Assembly: GCA_944358535.1 (NCBI GenBank)
Contig: CALVRH010000011.1
Coordinates: 1 to 41,796, forward strand
DNA length: 41,796 nt
Direction: 5' to 3'
Source: an uncultured Bacilli bacterium
GTDB lineage: Bacteria > Bacillota_I > Bacilli_A > RF39 > UBA660
The notes below the pieces were generated by a model. It had not been told where the DNA came from. It ran no database searches and saw only the letters and a program-made list of their open reading frames with translations. Positions within the stretch are counted from its first letter, which is position 1; every line of letters begins with the position of its first letter. Below are positions 7,608 through 15,492 of this stretch, piece after piece. A program made the position numbers and the translations under genes.

Positions 7608-8135
7608 CTATTTTTCTTTGTTTGGCGCAAGTATCATTGCCATAATACGACCATCAATCTTAGGCATTTGTTCAATAACAGCAATATCGCGAGTCGCATC
7701 CGCAAAGCGCATTAAAACATCTTTACCTAAATAGCTATGAGTAATCTCACGGCCTTTAAACCTAATACTAACTTTAACCTTATGACCTTTTTCCAAATAC
7801 TTACTTGCATTATTTAACTTAGTATTAAAATCATGAACATCGATATTTACAGATAATTTATATTCTTTCATATCTAAATTAGCTTCTCTTTGCTTTTTCA
7901 TGTTTTCTTTTTGTTTCTTTTTATTTTCGTATTTAAAACGATTGTAATCCATTATTTTACAAACCGGTGGTTTGCCTCCTGGATTCATAAGTACTAAATC
8001 AAAACCTGCATATTCAGCTAAAGTAAGTGCATCTTTAATAGGCTTAACACCTAACTGTTCTCCATTCGGACCAATTACCATAACCTCTTTTGCTCGTATT
8101 TGCTCATTGATATACAAATCTTTATCTCTTGCGAT
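7608..8135 (-). CDS. infC: Translation initiation factor IF-3, AUC start
   Basis: About 175 residues. N-domain INEQIRAKEVMVIGPNGEQL, linker KPPVCKIMDYNRFKYENKKK, C-domain VKVSIRFKGREITHSYLGKD through PKIDGRIMAMILAPN. IF-3 binds 30S and rejects non-canonical start codons. No ATG fits. GGAGGTG (8148-8142) is followed six bases later by ATC at 8135, and the only other in-frame candidate (TTG 8150) contains the SD. A rare AUU/AUC/AUA start is the classic device by which IF-3 represses its own synthesis. First gene of infC-rpmI-rplT. Confidence 0.95.
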   Translation of the reverse strand: MARDKDLYINEQIRAKEVMVIGPNGEQLGVKPIKDALTLAEYAGFDLVLMNPGGKPPVCKIMDYNRFKYENKKKQKENMKKQREANLDMKEYKLSVNIDVHDFNTKLNNASKYLEKGHKVKVSIRFKGREITHSYLGKDVLMRFADATRDIAVIEQMPKIDGRIMAMILAPNKEK

Positions 8136-8150
8136 ACCAGACACCTCCAA

Positions 8151-8282
8151 TAAAAAAGTGAATACAAAGTATCCACTACATGCACATTAAATAAAAGTTA
8201 TAAACTTATATTAGCATTAAACCCATTGCTACAGGCAATCAGGTGAGAAGTGGATACTTCTTCTTTCCTTTTTCAAATTACA
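8151..8282 (-). promoter_or_regulatory. infC-rpmI-rplT leader with attenuator (L20-leader type)
   Basis: On the RNA, AGTATCCACT (8258-8249) can pair with AGTGGATACT (8177-8168). The latter arm can instead pair with GTATTCACT (8165-8157) as a 9-bp stem with a 3-base loop followed directly by T5-6, an intrinsic terminator ending just before the infC SD. The pairings exclude each other, so this is an antiterminator/terminator switch. L20-controlled leaders with this role are known in Bacillus upstream of the same operon. That L20 is the effector here is inferred. Confidence 0.8.
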
Positions 8283-8288
8283 AAAACG

Positions 8289-8317
8289 ATTATACATATA
8301 AATCTTATGTTTGTCAA
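8289..8317 (-). promoter_or_regulatory. Consensus sigma-A promoter of infC operon
   Basis: Minus strand TTGACA (8317-8312), 17 bases, TATAAT (8294-8289): both hexamers perfect at optimal spacing. It gives a leader of about 145 bases. Confidence 0.9.
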
Positions 8318-8404
8318 GTAATTTCATACCAATATTTTCCCCTTTGTCAAAATTTTTTATAAAATAATTTAAAGTAGCATTTTAAATTTACACCATATAA
8401 ATAA

Positions 8405-9688
8405 TTATGGTCTTAAAGAAGTTATTGGAATAACATATATTCCCGTATCTTTATCTTGAATAACTGCCTCATAGTGGCCCACAATAACACACATAAATTT
8501 TGGTTTAATAGAAACATTATTATAAAATTTCATTAAACTCTTTTTAGCTTCATCTACACTTCCATCACTAAGCTTTATTTCTATAGCCCCATAACTTCCA
8601 TCTCTAAATTCTACTATTGCATCTACTTCATCACCTGTTACATTATCTCTAAAATGATATAAATGACCATCCAAATAATCCATATATACTCTAAGATCCC
8701 TTTCTACAAGTGCCTCAAACATCAAACCAAAAGTATGGTGATCATTTAGAAGCTTCGAAACAGATAAATCCAAACTTGCACAAGAAAGTGATGGATCAAT
8801 TAAATGCCGCTTAGGAGATTTTCCTATTCGCTTAGACGAGCGATAATTCACGCTAAAAGCCTCTTGATTAGCTGTTAAATATAAGCAATCCAAAACACTA
8901 ATATAATCTGCCACAGTTATTCTACTTTCTATCAGTTCACTTTCAGTTTCATATTCTTCTATATCTTTTATAAGAGTCTCATTACCAGCAACAGTTGATT
9001 CATTTCTAGCCAAAGATCTTATAAGCATTCTCATTTTATTTGAATCTCTTTTTTTATCTTTCCTTTCATTAATATCCTTGTTGATAATCGAATCTATATA
9101 ACTTTTTGGAATTATATCAATATCATTATCATCCCTATCTATATTTTCTGGCCATCCACCTCTAATTATTAATTTTGCTAGTTCATCAAGTTCAACTTTT
9201 CTAACATATCCACATTTTACTTTTTTCTCAAGCATTTGTCTTATTGACACATCACCAGTCGAATCACCAGATTCATATAAACTCATCGGATACATTTTCA
9301 TTGTTGCAATTCTCCCAGTCCCCGAATGAAAAACTTCTTCTTCGCTTTCTTGTTTTGATAAAGTTGTTGAGCCAGTTAAAATAAATTTTCCCTTTTCATG
9401 ATCACTATCACACTCATGTCTTACAGCATCCCAAATACTAGGCACAAGTTGCCATTCGTCAATAAGTTGTGGTCTTTCTTTTATAAAAATATACTTAGGA
9501 TCAACTTTAGCTAAATCTCTTGGACTTCTTTCAGTCATATAAGTAACGCTATTTGCATGATTCAGACTTGTCCATGTTTTCCCACACCACTTTGGACCTT
9601 CGATTGAAACTGCTCCAAAAATAGTTAAATATTTAGAAATTTTATCATCGATTAACCTTTCACGATAATTTTCTTTCTTTAAGCTCAT
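8405..9688 (-). CDS. AAA (AAA_14) + DUF4143 ATPase
   Basis: 427 residues from the ATG at 9688, which has GAGGTGAG 8 bases upstream; an upstream GTG at 9754 lies inside the promoter. AAA domain: Walker A in GPKWCGKTW (about 34-42), LIDEWQLVPSIWDAVR as Walker B region, FILTGSTT sensor, GRIATMKMYPMSLYES. DUF4143 at about 200-427 is nuclease-like in fold, with FEALVERDLRVY, EVDAIVEF and YGAIEIKL as the D/ExK-type core. Such predicted ATPases are abundant in gut bacteria and their function is not established. It is intact here, unlike the copies at 1893-3123 and 19197-19529. Confidence 0.9.
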   Translation of the reverse strand: MSLKKENYRERLIDDKISKYLTIFGAVSIEGPKWCGKTWTSLNHANSVTYMTERSPRDLAKVDPKYIFIKERPQLIDEWQLVPSIWDAVRHECDSDHEKGKFILTGSTTLSKQESEEEVFHSGTGRIATMKMYPMSLYESGDSTGDVSIRQMLEKKVKCGYVRKVELDELAKLIIRGGWPENIDRDDNDIDIIPKSYIDSIINKDINERKDKKRDSNKMRMLIRSLARNESTVAGNETLIKDIEEYETESELIESRITVADYISVLDCLYLTANQEAFSVNYRSSKRIGKSPKRHLIDPSLSCASLDLSVSKLLNDHHTFGLMFEALVERDLRVYMDYLDGHLYHFRDNVTGDEVDAIVEFRDGSYGAIEIKLSDGSVDEAKKSLMKFYNNVSIKPKFMCVIVGHYEAVIQDKDTGIYVIPITSLRP

Positions 9689-9709
9689 TTTTCTCACCTC
9701 ATTAAAATG

Positions 9710-9783
9710 ATTATAACATTTTAATATACACTTTTCAAGTAATTTAATATACACTTTTCATAAAACCTGATATACACTTTTCA
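9710..9783 (-). promoter_or_regulatory. Promoter with three 23-bp-spaced operator repeats
   Basis: TATACACTTTTCA (plus-strand sense) occurs exactly at 9725-9737, 9748-9760 and 9771-9783, a 23-base period. On the minus strand, TTGAAA (9738-9733) in the most promoter-proximal copy is the -35, followed by 17 bases and TATAAT (9715-9710). A protein binding the repeats would cover the -35. One diverged copy, TATACACTTT, lies before the related pseudogene (3139-3148). Confidence 0.8.
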
Positions 9784-9815
9784 AAGCGATTTCATAGTAA
9801 ATTAAAAAGGATAAC

Positions 9816-10160
9816 TTACTTATCCTCATGTAATTTATCAATAATATCTTCTATTTTCTGAGCATTTTTAATAGATTCATCATAAACAAACTCTAGTTCT
9901 GGAATTTGTCTAATATCTACTCTGTCACGTAATTCATGGCGAATAAAACCACGAGCTTCTCTTAATGCTTTAGTAGTAACATCTATCTTACTTTCATCTA
10001 AAACAGTAAAATAAACCTTCGCATAACTTAAATCACTACTAACCTTAACATCCGTAATTGTTACAAAATTAATATCTTTATTTTTAACCTCAGTAGCAAT
10101 AATATAGCTAATCTGTTCAATTAAAGCATCAGATATTCTTTCATTTTTTATATTACTCAT
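9816..10160 (-). CDS. rbfA: Ribosome-binding factor A
   Basis: About 114 residues; small KH-fold protein for 16S rRNA 5'-end maturation and cold adaptation. Motifs: ERISDALIEQISYIIATEVK, ITDVKVSSDLSYAKVYFTVL, and ELEFVYDESIKNAQKIEDII at the C-terminus. The second of two adjacent ATGs (10160) is better spaced from GAGGTG. It follows the infB operon but is separated from it by a terminator at about 10200, so it may depend partly on read-through or its own promoter. Confidence 0.95.
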   Translation of the reverse strand: MSNIKNERISDALIEQISYIIATEVKNKDINFVTITDVKVSSDLSYAKVYFTVLDESKIDVTTKALREARGFIRHELRDRVDIRQIPELEFVYDESIKNAQKIEDIIDKLHEDK

Positions 10161-10195
10161 CATATCACCTCATTACCATAACATTATACCATATT

Positions 10196-10226
10196 CGAAA
10201 AAACTAGCAAACTAATCCTGCTAGTT
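10196..10226 (-). terminator. Terminator at the end of the rimP-infB operon
   Basis: Minus strand AACTAGCA, 9-base loop, TGCTAGTT (8-bp stem), then T4-6. The stem overlaps the stop codon of the 10221-10472 gene. Confidence 0.8.
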
Positions 10227-10472
10227 CTTCGTCTTTTTTAATTGTCTTCCAAAATCATGCCCCAAATAATATTCGATAGGTTTAGCCTCCACCTTATCTA
10301 TCAAACTATACAAAGGTGCAAAACTAAAAGATTGAACTTCCTTATATTTAATGAAAACATATTGACCATTATCAAGCTTTATCTTATATAACACTAATAA
10401 ATAATCACCAGTTTCATTATCTTCTATTATCTTATAAGCAACTCCAACCTTACTGTGGAATTTATCAAACAA
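10221..10472 (-). CDS. Small hypothetical protein, paralogue of 10500-10772
   Basis: 83 residues starting at TTG (10472), with GGTGGTG five bases upstream. It reads MFDKFHSKVGVAYKIIEDNE and then alternating hydrophobic/charged strands (YLLVLYKIKLDNGQYVFIKY), ending KAKPIEYYLG-like (EAKPIEYYLGHDF). It shares start, F-I-KY and KPxEYxL motifs and length with its neighbour, so the two are a tandem duplication. A small mainly-beta fold is likely. No family recognised. Its place between infB and rbfA, where Bacillus has ylxP, suggests a translation-related role, but no sequence match to YlxP is apparent. Confidence 0.75.
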   Translation of the reverse strand: MFDKFHSKVGVAYKIIEDNETGDYLLVLYKIKLDNGQYVFIKYKEVQSFSFAPLYSLIDKVEAKPIEYYLGHDFGRQLKKTKN

Positions 10473-10499
10473 ATTAACACCACCTTCAAAAAGTATTTT

Positions 10500-10772
10500 T
10501 TATTTAAGCTTCTTAACCTTTTGAACCGAATGCTGAACTTCCATAGGCAAAAAGTATTCTAAAGGTTTTGCTTTAAATTCATCAATAATAACCTCACACA
10601 TACCATAAGTACGAAATTTATATTTATGATATTTAATAAAATTATACTCACCATCATGTGTAACAACAATATAAAGTTGCATAACACTCTTACCCTTTTT
10701 GTCGGGAAGAAACTCAAATGCAAAACCTACCGCCTCTGCAAAATTTTTCCTTAATTTATAATATTCAAACAT
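10500..10772 (-). CDS. Small hypothetical protein, paralogue of 10221-10472
   Basis: 90 residues, MFEYYKLRKNFAEAVGFAFE, then QLYIVVTHDGEYNFIKYHKY, then AKPLEYFLPMEVQ and a basic tail. ATG at 10772 with GGTGG upstream. It lies 21 bases after infB and 27 before its paralogue, in the same transcript. It resembles its neighbour along the full length, with the basic C-terminus longer here. Family and function not recognised. Confidence 0.75.
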   Translation of the reverse strand: MFEYYKLRKNFAEAVGFAFEFLPDKKGKSVMQLYIVVTHDGEYNFIKYHKYKFRTYGMCEVIIDEFKAKPLEYFLPMEVQHSVQKVKKLK

Positions 10773-10793
10773 ATCATCACCACCTAAGTTGTA

Positions 10794-12893
10794 CTACCTT
10801 TTTACCTCTACCATCTCATAAGCTTCTATAATATCACGGACCTTAATATCATTAAAGCCATCAATAGTAATTCCACATTCATATCCTTTTTTAACCTCTT
10901 TAACAGTATCCTTTTCACGTTGTAATGAACCAATTTTACCATCATATACAACCACACCATCACGAATAACTCTAGCTTGAGCATCTCTCTTAATAATACC
11001 ATCAGTAACAGAGCATCCAGCAATATTACCAACCTTAGAAAACTTAAATATCTGTCTTATCTCCGCATTTCCTAAAATATTTTCTTCAAATTCAGGATCA
11101 AGCATACCCCTCATAGCTGCTTCCATCTCTTCTACAGCCTTATAAATTATATTATAAAACCTAATTTCAACACCTTCTTCTTTAGCCTTATCTTGAATTT
11201 CTTTAGAAGGTCTAACATTAAAACCAATAATAATAGCTGAAGAAGCTTTAGCTAAAACAATATCACTTTCCGTAATTCCTCCAACCGTACTTCTAATAAC
11301 ATTAATCTTAACTCCATCTACTTCAATCTTCTGTAAACTATTTTTAACAGCCTCACTACTACCATTAACATCAGCTTTAATAATAACATTTATCTCTTTC
11401 AGACCTTCGCCAATCTTTGCGAATAAATCATCTAAAGAAACAGCTGATTTAGCTTTATTTTCTCTAATTCTTGCTTGTGCCATACGAGCAGACGCAATAT
11501 TCTTAGCCTCTTTTTCAGTTGCAAAACTCATAAACCTGTCACCAGCAGATGGCACATCATTTAAACCAGTAATCTCAACCGGTTGAGATGGTAAAGCCTT
11601 AGTAATTTCCTCACCCTTGTCATTTCTAAGCGTTCTAACCTTACCAAAAGACGTACCTACTACTATTGGATCACCCAAACGTAAAGTACCATTTTGTACA
11701 AGCACTGTAACAACTGGTCCAACATGTTTGTTAAGTCTTGACTCTACAACTGTACCCATTGCATATCGATTTGGATTAGCCCTATAATTATTAACCTCCG
11801 CAATAAGTAAAATATTTTCAAGTAAATCACCAATACCTTCACCAGTTATCGCTGATAACTTAGTAAAGATAGTATCTCCACCCCACTCTTCTGGCATTAA
11901 ACCAGCTTCAGCCATCTCATTCATAACCTTATCAGGATTAGCTCCTGGTTTATCCATTTTATTAATAGCCACTATAATTGGCACCTTAGCCGCTTTTGCA
12001 TGATCAATCGCTTCTCTAGTTTGTGGCATAACACCATCATCAGCAGCTACAATAATAATAACAATATCCGTTATACTAGCGCCTCTAGCTCTCATTTCTG
12101 TAAACGCTGCATGTCCAGGAGTATCAATAAATGTAATTAACTTCTCATTATACTTAACTTGATAAGCCGAAATAGCTTGCGTAATTCCACCAGCCTCACC
12201 TTCTGCTACATTAGTTTTACGAATAGCATCAAGTAATGTTGTCTTACCATGATCAACATGGCCCATAATTGTCACAACTGGTGGTCTAGATACTAAATCT
12301 TCTTCTTTATCAAATACCTCAAACTCCTCGAAATTAGCCACATTAGCTGTCTCTTCTTTCTTAAGTTCCTTACCATAATCAAGAACTATTATCTCCGCAT
12401 TCTCAAACGAAATAGAACTATTAATATTAACCATCAAACCTAAAGTAAATAGTTTTTTAATAATTTCACTCGCATTTACCCCTAAAGCTAAAGCTAATTC
12501 TGAAATCGTCATATTTTCCTTATATAAAACTACATTTTCATCATGAGTAGGCGCATTACTCTGTAATTTTTCCTTGCTCTTATACATAGCTTTTTTCTTC
12601 TGTGCTAAACTTTTTTTACTATCATTTTTCTTATTATTCTTAATACTTTTTTTCTTGCTTTGACTACTCTTAACATCCTTCATACTATTTTCTTCTAAAG
12701 CTACTTCTTCAGCAATCTCTTCATCCTCTAACTCCTCACTAATTTCGTCAAAACTGTTGTCTAACATTATAATAGCCTCTTCATCAAGCATATCATCTTC
12801 ATTTTTCACATCGATATCAAGTTCAAAACACTTTTCCAAAACTAAATCGACATTGCGGTTAATATCATCTGCATATTCCCTCACACTCATCAT
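10794..12893 (-). CDS. infB: Translation initiation factor IF-2
   Basis: 699 residues. An acidic then Lys-rich N-terminal region (1-115) is followed by an IF2-N domain (about 122-175, MTISELALALGVNASEIIKK). GTPase domain: G1 GHVDHGKT (211-218), G3 DTPGH (257-261), G4 NKMD (311-314). Domains II-IV complete the C-terminus, including GMLDPEFEENILGNAEI. It recruits fMet-tRNA to the 30S and promotes subunit joining. ATG-ATG start with AGAGGTG upstream. The gene lies 20 bases behind ylxR. Confidence 0.98.
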   Translation of the reverse strand: MMSVREYADDINRNVDLVLEKCFELDIDVKNEDDMLDEEAIIMLDNSFDEISEELEDEEIAEEVALEENSMKDVKSSQSKKKSIKNNKKNDSKKSLAQKKKAMYKSKEKLQSNAPTHDENVVLYKENMTISELALALGVNASEIIKKLFTLGLMVNINSSISFENAEIIVLDYGKELKKEETANVANFEEFEVFDKEEDLVSRPPVVTIMGHVDHGKTTLLDAIRKTNVAEGEAGGITQAISAYQVKYNEKLITFIDTPGHAAFTEMRARGASITDIVIIIVAADDGVMPQTREAIDHAKAAKVPIIVAINKMDKPGANPDKVMNEMAEAGLMPEEWGGDTIFTKLSAITGEGIGDLLENILLIAEVNNYRANPNRYAMGTVVESRLNKHVGPVVTVLVQNGTLRLGDPIVVGTSFGKVRTLRNDKGEEITKALPSQPVEITGLNDVPSAGDRFMSFATEKEAKNIASARMAQARIRENKAKSAVSLDDLFAKIGEGLKEINVIIKADVNGSSEAVKNSLQKIEVDGVKINVIRSTVGGITESDIVLAKASSAIIIGFNVRPSKEIQDKAKEEGVEIRFYNIIYKAVEEMEAAMRGMLDPEFEENILGNAEIRQIFKFSKVGNIAGCSVTDGIIKRDAQARVIRDGVVVYDGKIGSLQREKDTVKEVKKGYECGITIDGFNDIKVRDIIEAYEMVEVKR

Positions 12894-12913
12894 CTTTATG
12901 CACCTCTTTTCTA

Positions 12914-13174
12914 TTAATCTATTAAATTATTAAGTTCATCAAAAATTTCTAAAGGCACTATAGCCTCTAATTGTCTATCAAGTATTTTATGCTTCCGAGC
13001 CTTTAAAAATACCTCTTTATCTTTTTTTAAATAAGCTCCTCTACCATTAGCTTTACCACTTTCATCAATAATAACTTTTCCTTCTGGAGTTTTTACAACC
13101 CTAATAAGCTCACTCTTAGGTAATTTTTCTCTCGTAACTACACACATTCTCATTGGTATTTTTCTAATCTTCAT
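12914..13174 (-). CDS. ylxR: YlxR/RnpM RNA-binding protein
   Basis: 86 residues. The signature is MRMCVVTREKLPKSELIRVV with GKANGRGAYLKKD, typical of the DUF448/YlxR fold. Its Bacillus homologue (RnpM) modulates RNase P. It overlaps the nusA stop by 11 bases, so the genes are coupled. The L7Ae-type ylxQ usually found between ylxR and infB is missing here. Confidence 0.93.
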   Translation of the reverse strand: MKIRKIPMRMCVVTREKLPKSELIRVVKTPEGKVIIDESGKANGRGAYLKKDKEVFLKARKHKILDRQLEAIVPLEIFDELNNLID

Positions 13175-14318
13175 AAATACTAATACCTTTTTCTCTAGCT
13201 TGCTCTATAGTTTCAACATCAATTTTAAAATGTGTAAGACGAGCTGCTAATTTCACATTCATACCTTTTTTACCAATAGCAAGTGATAAATTATCATTAT
13301 CCACAACTACTAAAGCTTCTTTTTTCTTCTCATCGGTTACAAATACATGTAAATTCTGGGCAGGACTTAAAGCACTTTCAATAAATCTAGCCTCATCTGC
13401 CTCATATTTTACAATATCAATCTTCTCACCATTAAGTTCAGAAATAATTCTGTTAATTCTGCTTCCATGTTCACCAATACAAGCACCTACTGGATCGACA
13501 TTTGGATTTTCTGAATAAACAGCAATCTTCGTTCTATTTCCAGCATCTCTTGCCACACTGTAAACTAAAATAATCCCCTCATTAATTTCTGGAATTTCAA
13601 GTTCAAATAACCTTTTAACAAATCCATAATGTTTTCTAGAAAGTAAAATTAAAGGTCCTTTAGAATTATTTTCAACCTTAGTAATATAAACTTTCAAACT
13701 AGAACCCATCTTAATAGTTTCCCCAGGAATAATCTCACTTTTTGGTAAAATACCTTGAGTTCTACCTAAATCAATATAATAATTGCGAACATCCTCCATA
13801 GCGACTAACCCGCTCATCATTTCATCTTGCTTATCCGCAAATTCGTTATTAATAATTTCTCTTTCGGCTTCCCTAATTTTTTGAACCACAACTTGCTTAG
13901 CAGTCGCAGCCGCTACTCTACCAAAATCTTTAGGAGTAACTTCTTTTTCAATTGTCTCTCCAACTTTAATACCTGGAACCTCTTTTTGTGCATCTTCTAA
14001 AGTAATATGAATTCTATCATCAAAATGGAATTCCTTCTCTATTTCCTTCTCATTACCATCTTCATCAGTAATAATTTCCTTTTCTAAAACTCCATCTTCT
14101 TTTTCATACTCCTTATTAAAAACCACGGTTTTATAAGAATAAATCTTAATCTCACCAGTTTCCCTATTTATATCCACCCTCACATTTGAAAGTGAATGAT
14201 AATTTTTCTTGTATGCACTAGTTAAAGCAAGTTCCATTGCATCATAAATAACTTCTTTATCAATTCCTTTTTCTTTTGATAAATTTTCCAAAGCCAATTT
14301 AAATTCCTTACTGTTCAT
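13164..14318 (-). CDS. nusA: Transcription termination/antitermination factor NusA
   Basis: 384 residues from the ATG at 14318 (MNSKEFKLALENLSKEKGID), with GAAGGGAAG upstream; longer in-frame starts run into rimP. N-terminal RNAP-binding domain (1-125), S1 domain (about 130-200, GLVAMEDVRNYYIDLGRTQG), KH1 with VDPVGACIGEHGSRI and KH2 with DNDNLSLAIGKKGMNVKLAA. No C-terminal acidic repeats, as usual in Firmicutes. It controls pausing and intrinsic termination. It overlaps rimP by 11 bases and ylxR by 11. Confidence 0.97.
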   Translation of the reverse strand: MNSKEFKLALENLSKEKGIDKEVIYDAMELALTSAYKKNYHSLSNVRVDINRETGEIKIYSYKTVVFNKEYEKEDGVLEKEIITDEDGNEKEIEKEFHFDDRIHITLEDAQKEVPGIKVGETIEKEVTPKDFGRVAAATAKQVVVQKIREAEREIINNEFADKQDEMMSGLVAMEDVRNYYIDLGRTQGILPKSEIIPGETIKMGSSLKVYITKVENNSKGPLILLSRKHYGFVKRLFELEIPEINEGIILVYSVARDAGNRTKIAVYSENPNVDPVGACIGEHGSRINRIISELNGEKIDIVKYEADEARFIESALSPAQNLHVFVTDEKKKEALVVVDNDNLSLAIGKKGMNVKLAARLTHFKIDVETIEQAREKGISIYED

Positions 14319-14568
14319 TTTCGTCACTTCCCTTCTCTTTAGAACAAATATCAAGTACATAACTCTCTTCTATTGGATCAGCTTCATCTAATATTGGATT
14401 AACTATCTCATTAACCTTCACACAATCACCAACATTAATATAGCCAGGCTTATCAATAACAAGTCTCAAAGTATTTACATTATCTTCCATACCATAAAAA
14501 ACTTCATCTAAAACATACCCAGCATCCTCAATAGCCTTACCTAATAAATTCCTAATTTTATCTTCCAA
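14308..14568 (-). CDS. rimP: Short RimP-like ribosome maturation factor (N-domain only)
   Basis: 86 residues against about 150 for normal RimP. It has the N-terminal alpha/beta domain: VLDEVFYGMEDNVNTLRLVI, NVGDCVKVNEIVNPILDEAD and SYVLDICS. The C-terminal SH3-like domain is absent: the reading frame ends 14 residues after the conserved Y-x-L-x-x-S point. TTG start at 14568, with GGAGGTG six bases upstream. The position ahead of nusA fixes the identity. An overlap with nusA suggests the truncation is stable, not a recent frameshift. Confidence 0.85.
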   Translation of the reverse strand: MEDKIRNLLGKAIEDAGYVLDEVFYGMEDNVNTLRLVIDKPGYINVGDCVKVNEIVNPILDEADPIEESYVLDICSKEKGSDENEQ

Positions 14569-14591
14569 AAAAGCACCTCCTTAACTACATT

Positions 14592-14615
14592 AAAGAGTGG
14601 GTAGTCCCACTCTTT
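14592..14615 (-). promoter_or_regulatory. Leader hairpin of the rimP-nusA operon
   Basis: AAAGAGTGGG and CCCACTCTTT form a perfect 10-bp stem with a 4-base loop in the 5' leader, between the promoter and the rimP SD. Only T3 follows on the minus strand, so it may be an attenuator, an RNA-stability element, or a NusA-sensitive pause site. Confidence 0.6.
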
Positions 14616-14632
14616 TCTGCACGTCTAAAACC

Positions 14633-14638
14633 ATTATA
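14633..14638 (-). promoter_or_regulatory. rimP operon promoter -10
   Basis: TATAAT preceded by TGA (extended -10) on the minus strand; it would start RNA near 14626, giving a leader of about 60 bases with the hairpin near its 5' end. Confidence 0.55.
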
Positions 14639-14716
14639 TCATAATTTCTTTACTTTTAATACTTTTTTTCTTATAAATAGGCTTACATTATCTATCTTTT
14701 TTCCCTAAAAGCGTGC

Positions 14717-14722
14717 TATAAT
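14717..14722 (+). promoter_or_regulatory. CPBP gene promoter -10
   Basis: TGC-TATAAT, an extended -10, lies 16 bases before the ATG at 14739. RNA would start near 14729, so the transcript begins almost at the SD (AGGTGAT), an unusually short leader. Confidence 0.55.
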
Positions 14723-14738
14723 GTTGTAGGTGATAAAA

Positions 14739-15443
14739 ATGATAACAAGAACTAACAAAAACAATTGGAAATATATATTAAAAGGCGCAGCCGTAATTTT
14801 CATCTATTTTTTCTTTAGCTACTTTCAAACTTTGCCTTTTGCTTTATTACATATAAATACAAATGAACTACCAAATATAATTAAAATAATCTACACTCTA
14901 TCTGTCGAATTATTAATGATATCCATAATTTTTTACATATTTCAAAAAGAATATAAAAAAGCTTTCCAAGACTTAAAGAAAAACCATAGAAAATATTTTG
15001 ATCAAAACTTAAAATATTACATTATTGGTCTAATCACCATGATGGCCTCAAACATTTTAATAAATATACTAGGTGGTGGCATATCAGCCAATGAGACTGC
15101 TATTCGAAACGAATTTACATCTTTCCCAATATACACCTTTATATCAGCCGCTATTCTTGCTCCTTTACTAGAAGAAAGTGTCTTTAGATTAGGCTTTAGA
15201 GCTATCTTTAAAGATGACTTTCTGTTTATAACCGTATCAAGCTTAGTATTTGGTGGACTTCATCTATTAACTAATCCCCTAAATGAATTATTCCCATTAT
15301 ATCTGCTATCCTACTGTAGCTGTGGCATTGCCTTTGCTTATATGCTTAAAAAAACAAACAATATCTTTACCTCATCATTCTTCCACTTTATGCATAATGG
15401 TCTAATTTTAGCTTTACAAACTTTTCTATTCATATTCTCATAA
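14739..15443 (+). CDS. CPBP family intramembrane metalloprotease
   Basis: 234 residues and about seven membrane helices. The CPBP/Abi motifs are present: EE in LLEESVFRLGFRAIF (motif 1), FGGLHLL (motif 2) and HFMHNGL (motif 3), which bind the catalytic zinc in Rce1-like proteases. ATG at 14739 with AGGTG upstream; the GTG at 14730 overlaps the SD. Bacterial members serve in bacteriocin immunity or maturation or unknown proteolysis; nothing here picks between them. Followed by a terminator. Confidence 0.88.
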   Translation: MITRTNKNNWKYILKGAAVIFIYFFFSYFQTLPFALLHINTNELPNIIKIIYTLSVELLMISIIFYIFQKEYKKAFQDLKKNHRKYFDQNLKYYIIGLITMMASNILINILGGGISANETAIRNEFTSFPIYTFISAAILAPLLEESVFRLGFRAIFKDDFLFITVSSLVFGGLHLLTNPLNELFPLYLLSYCSCGIAFAYMLKKTNNIFTSSFFHFMHNGLILALQTFLFIFS

Positions 15444-15462
15444 AGACTTTTGTCTTTTTTTT
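15442..15462 (+). terminator. Terminator after CPBP gene
   Basis: AAAGAC, TTTT loop, GTCTTT, then a T-run, starting at the stop codon. Confidence 0.8.
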
Positions 15463-15492
15463 AAATGTGCTAAAATTATTATAGGTGATAAA

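Noticed and set aside
10826-11032. Extra minus-strand frame inside infB
   Set aside because: Frame-shifted shadow of the IF-2 C-terminal domain.
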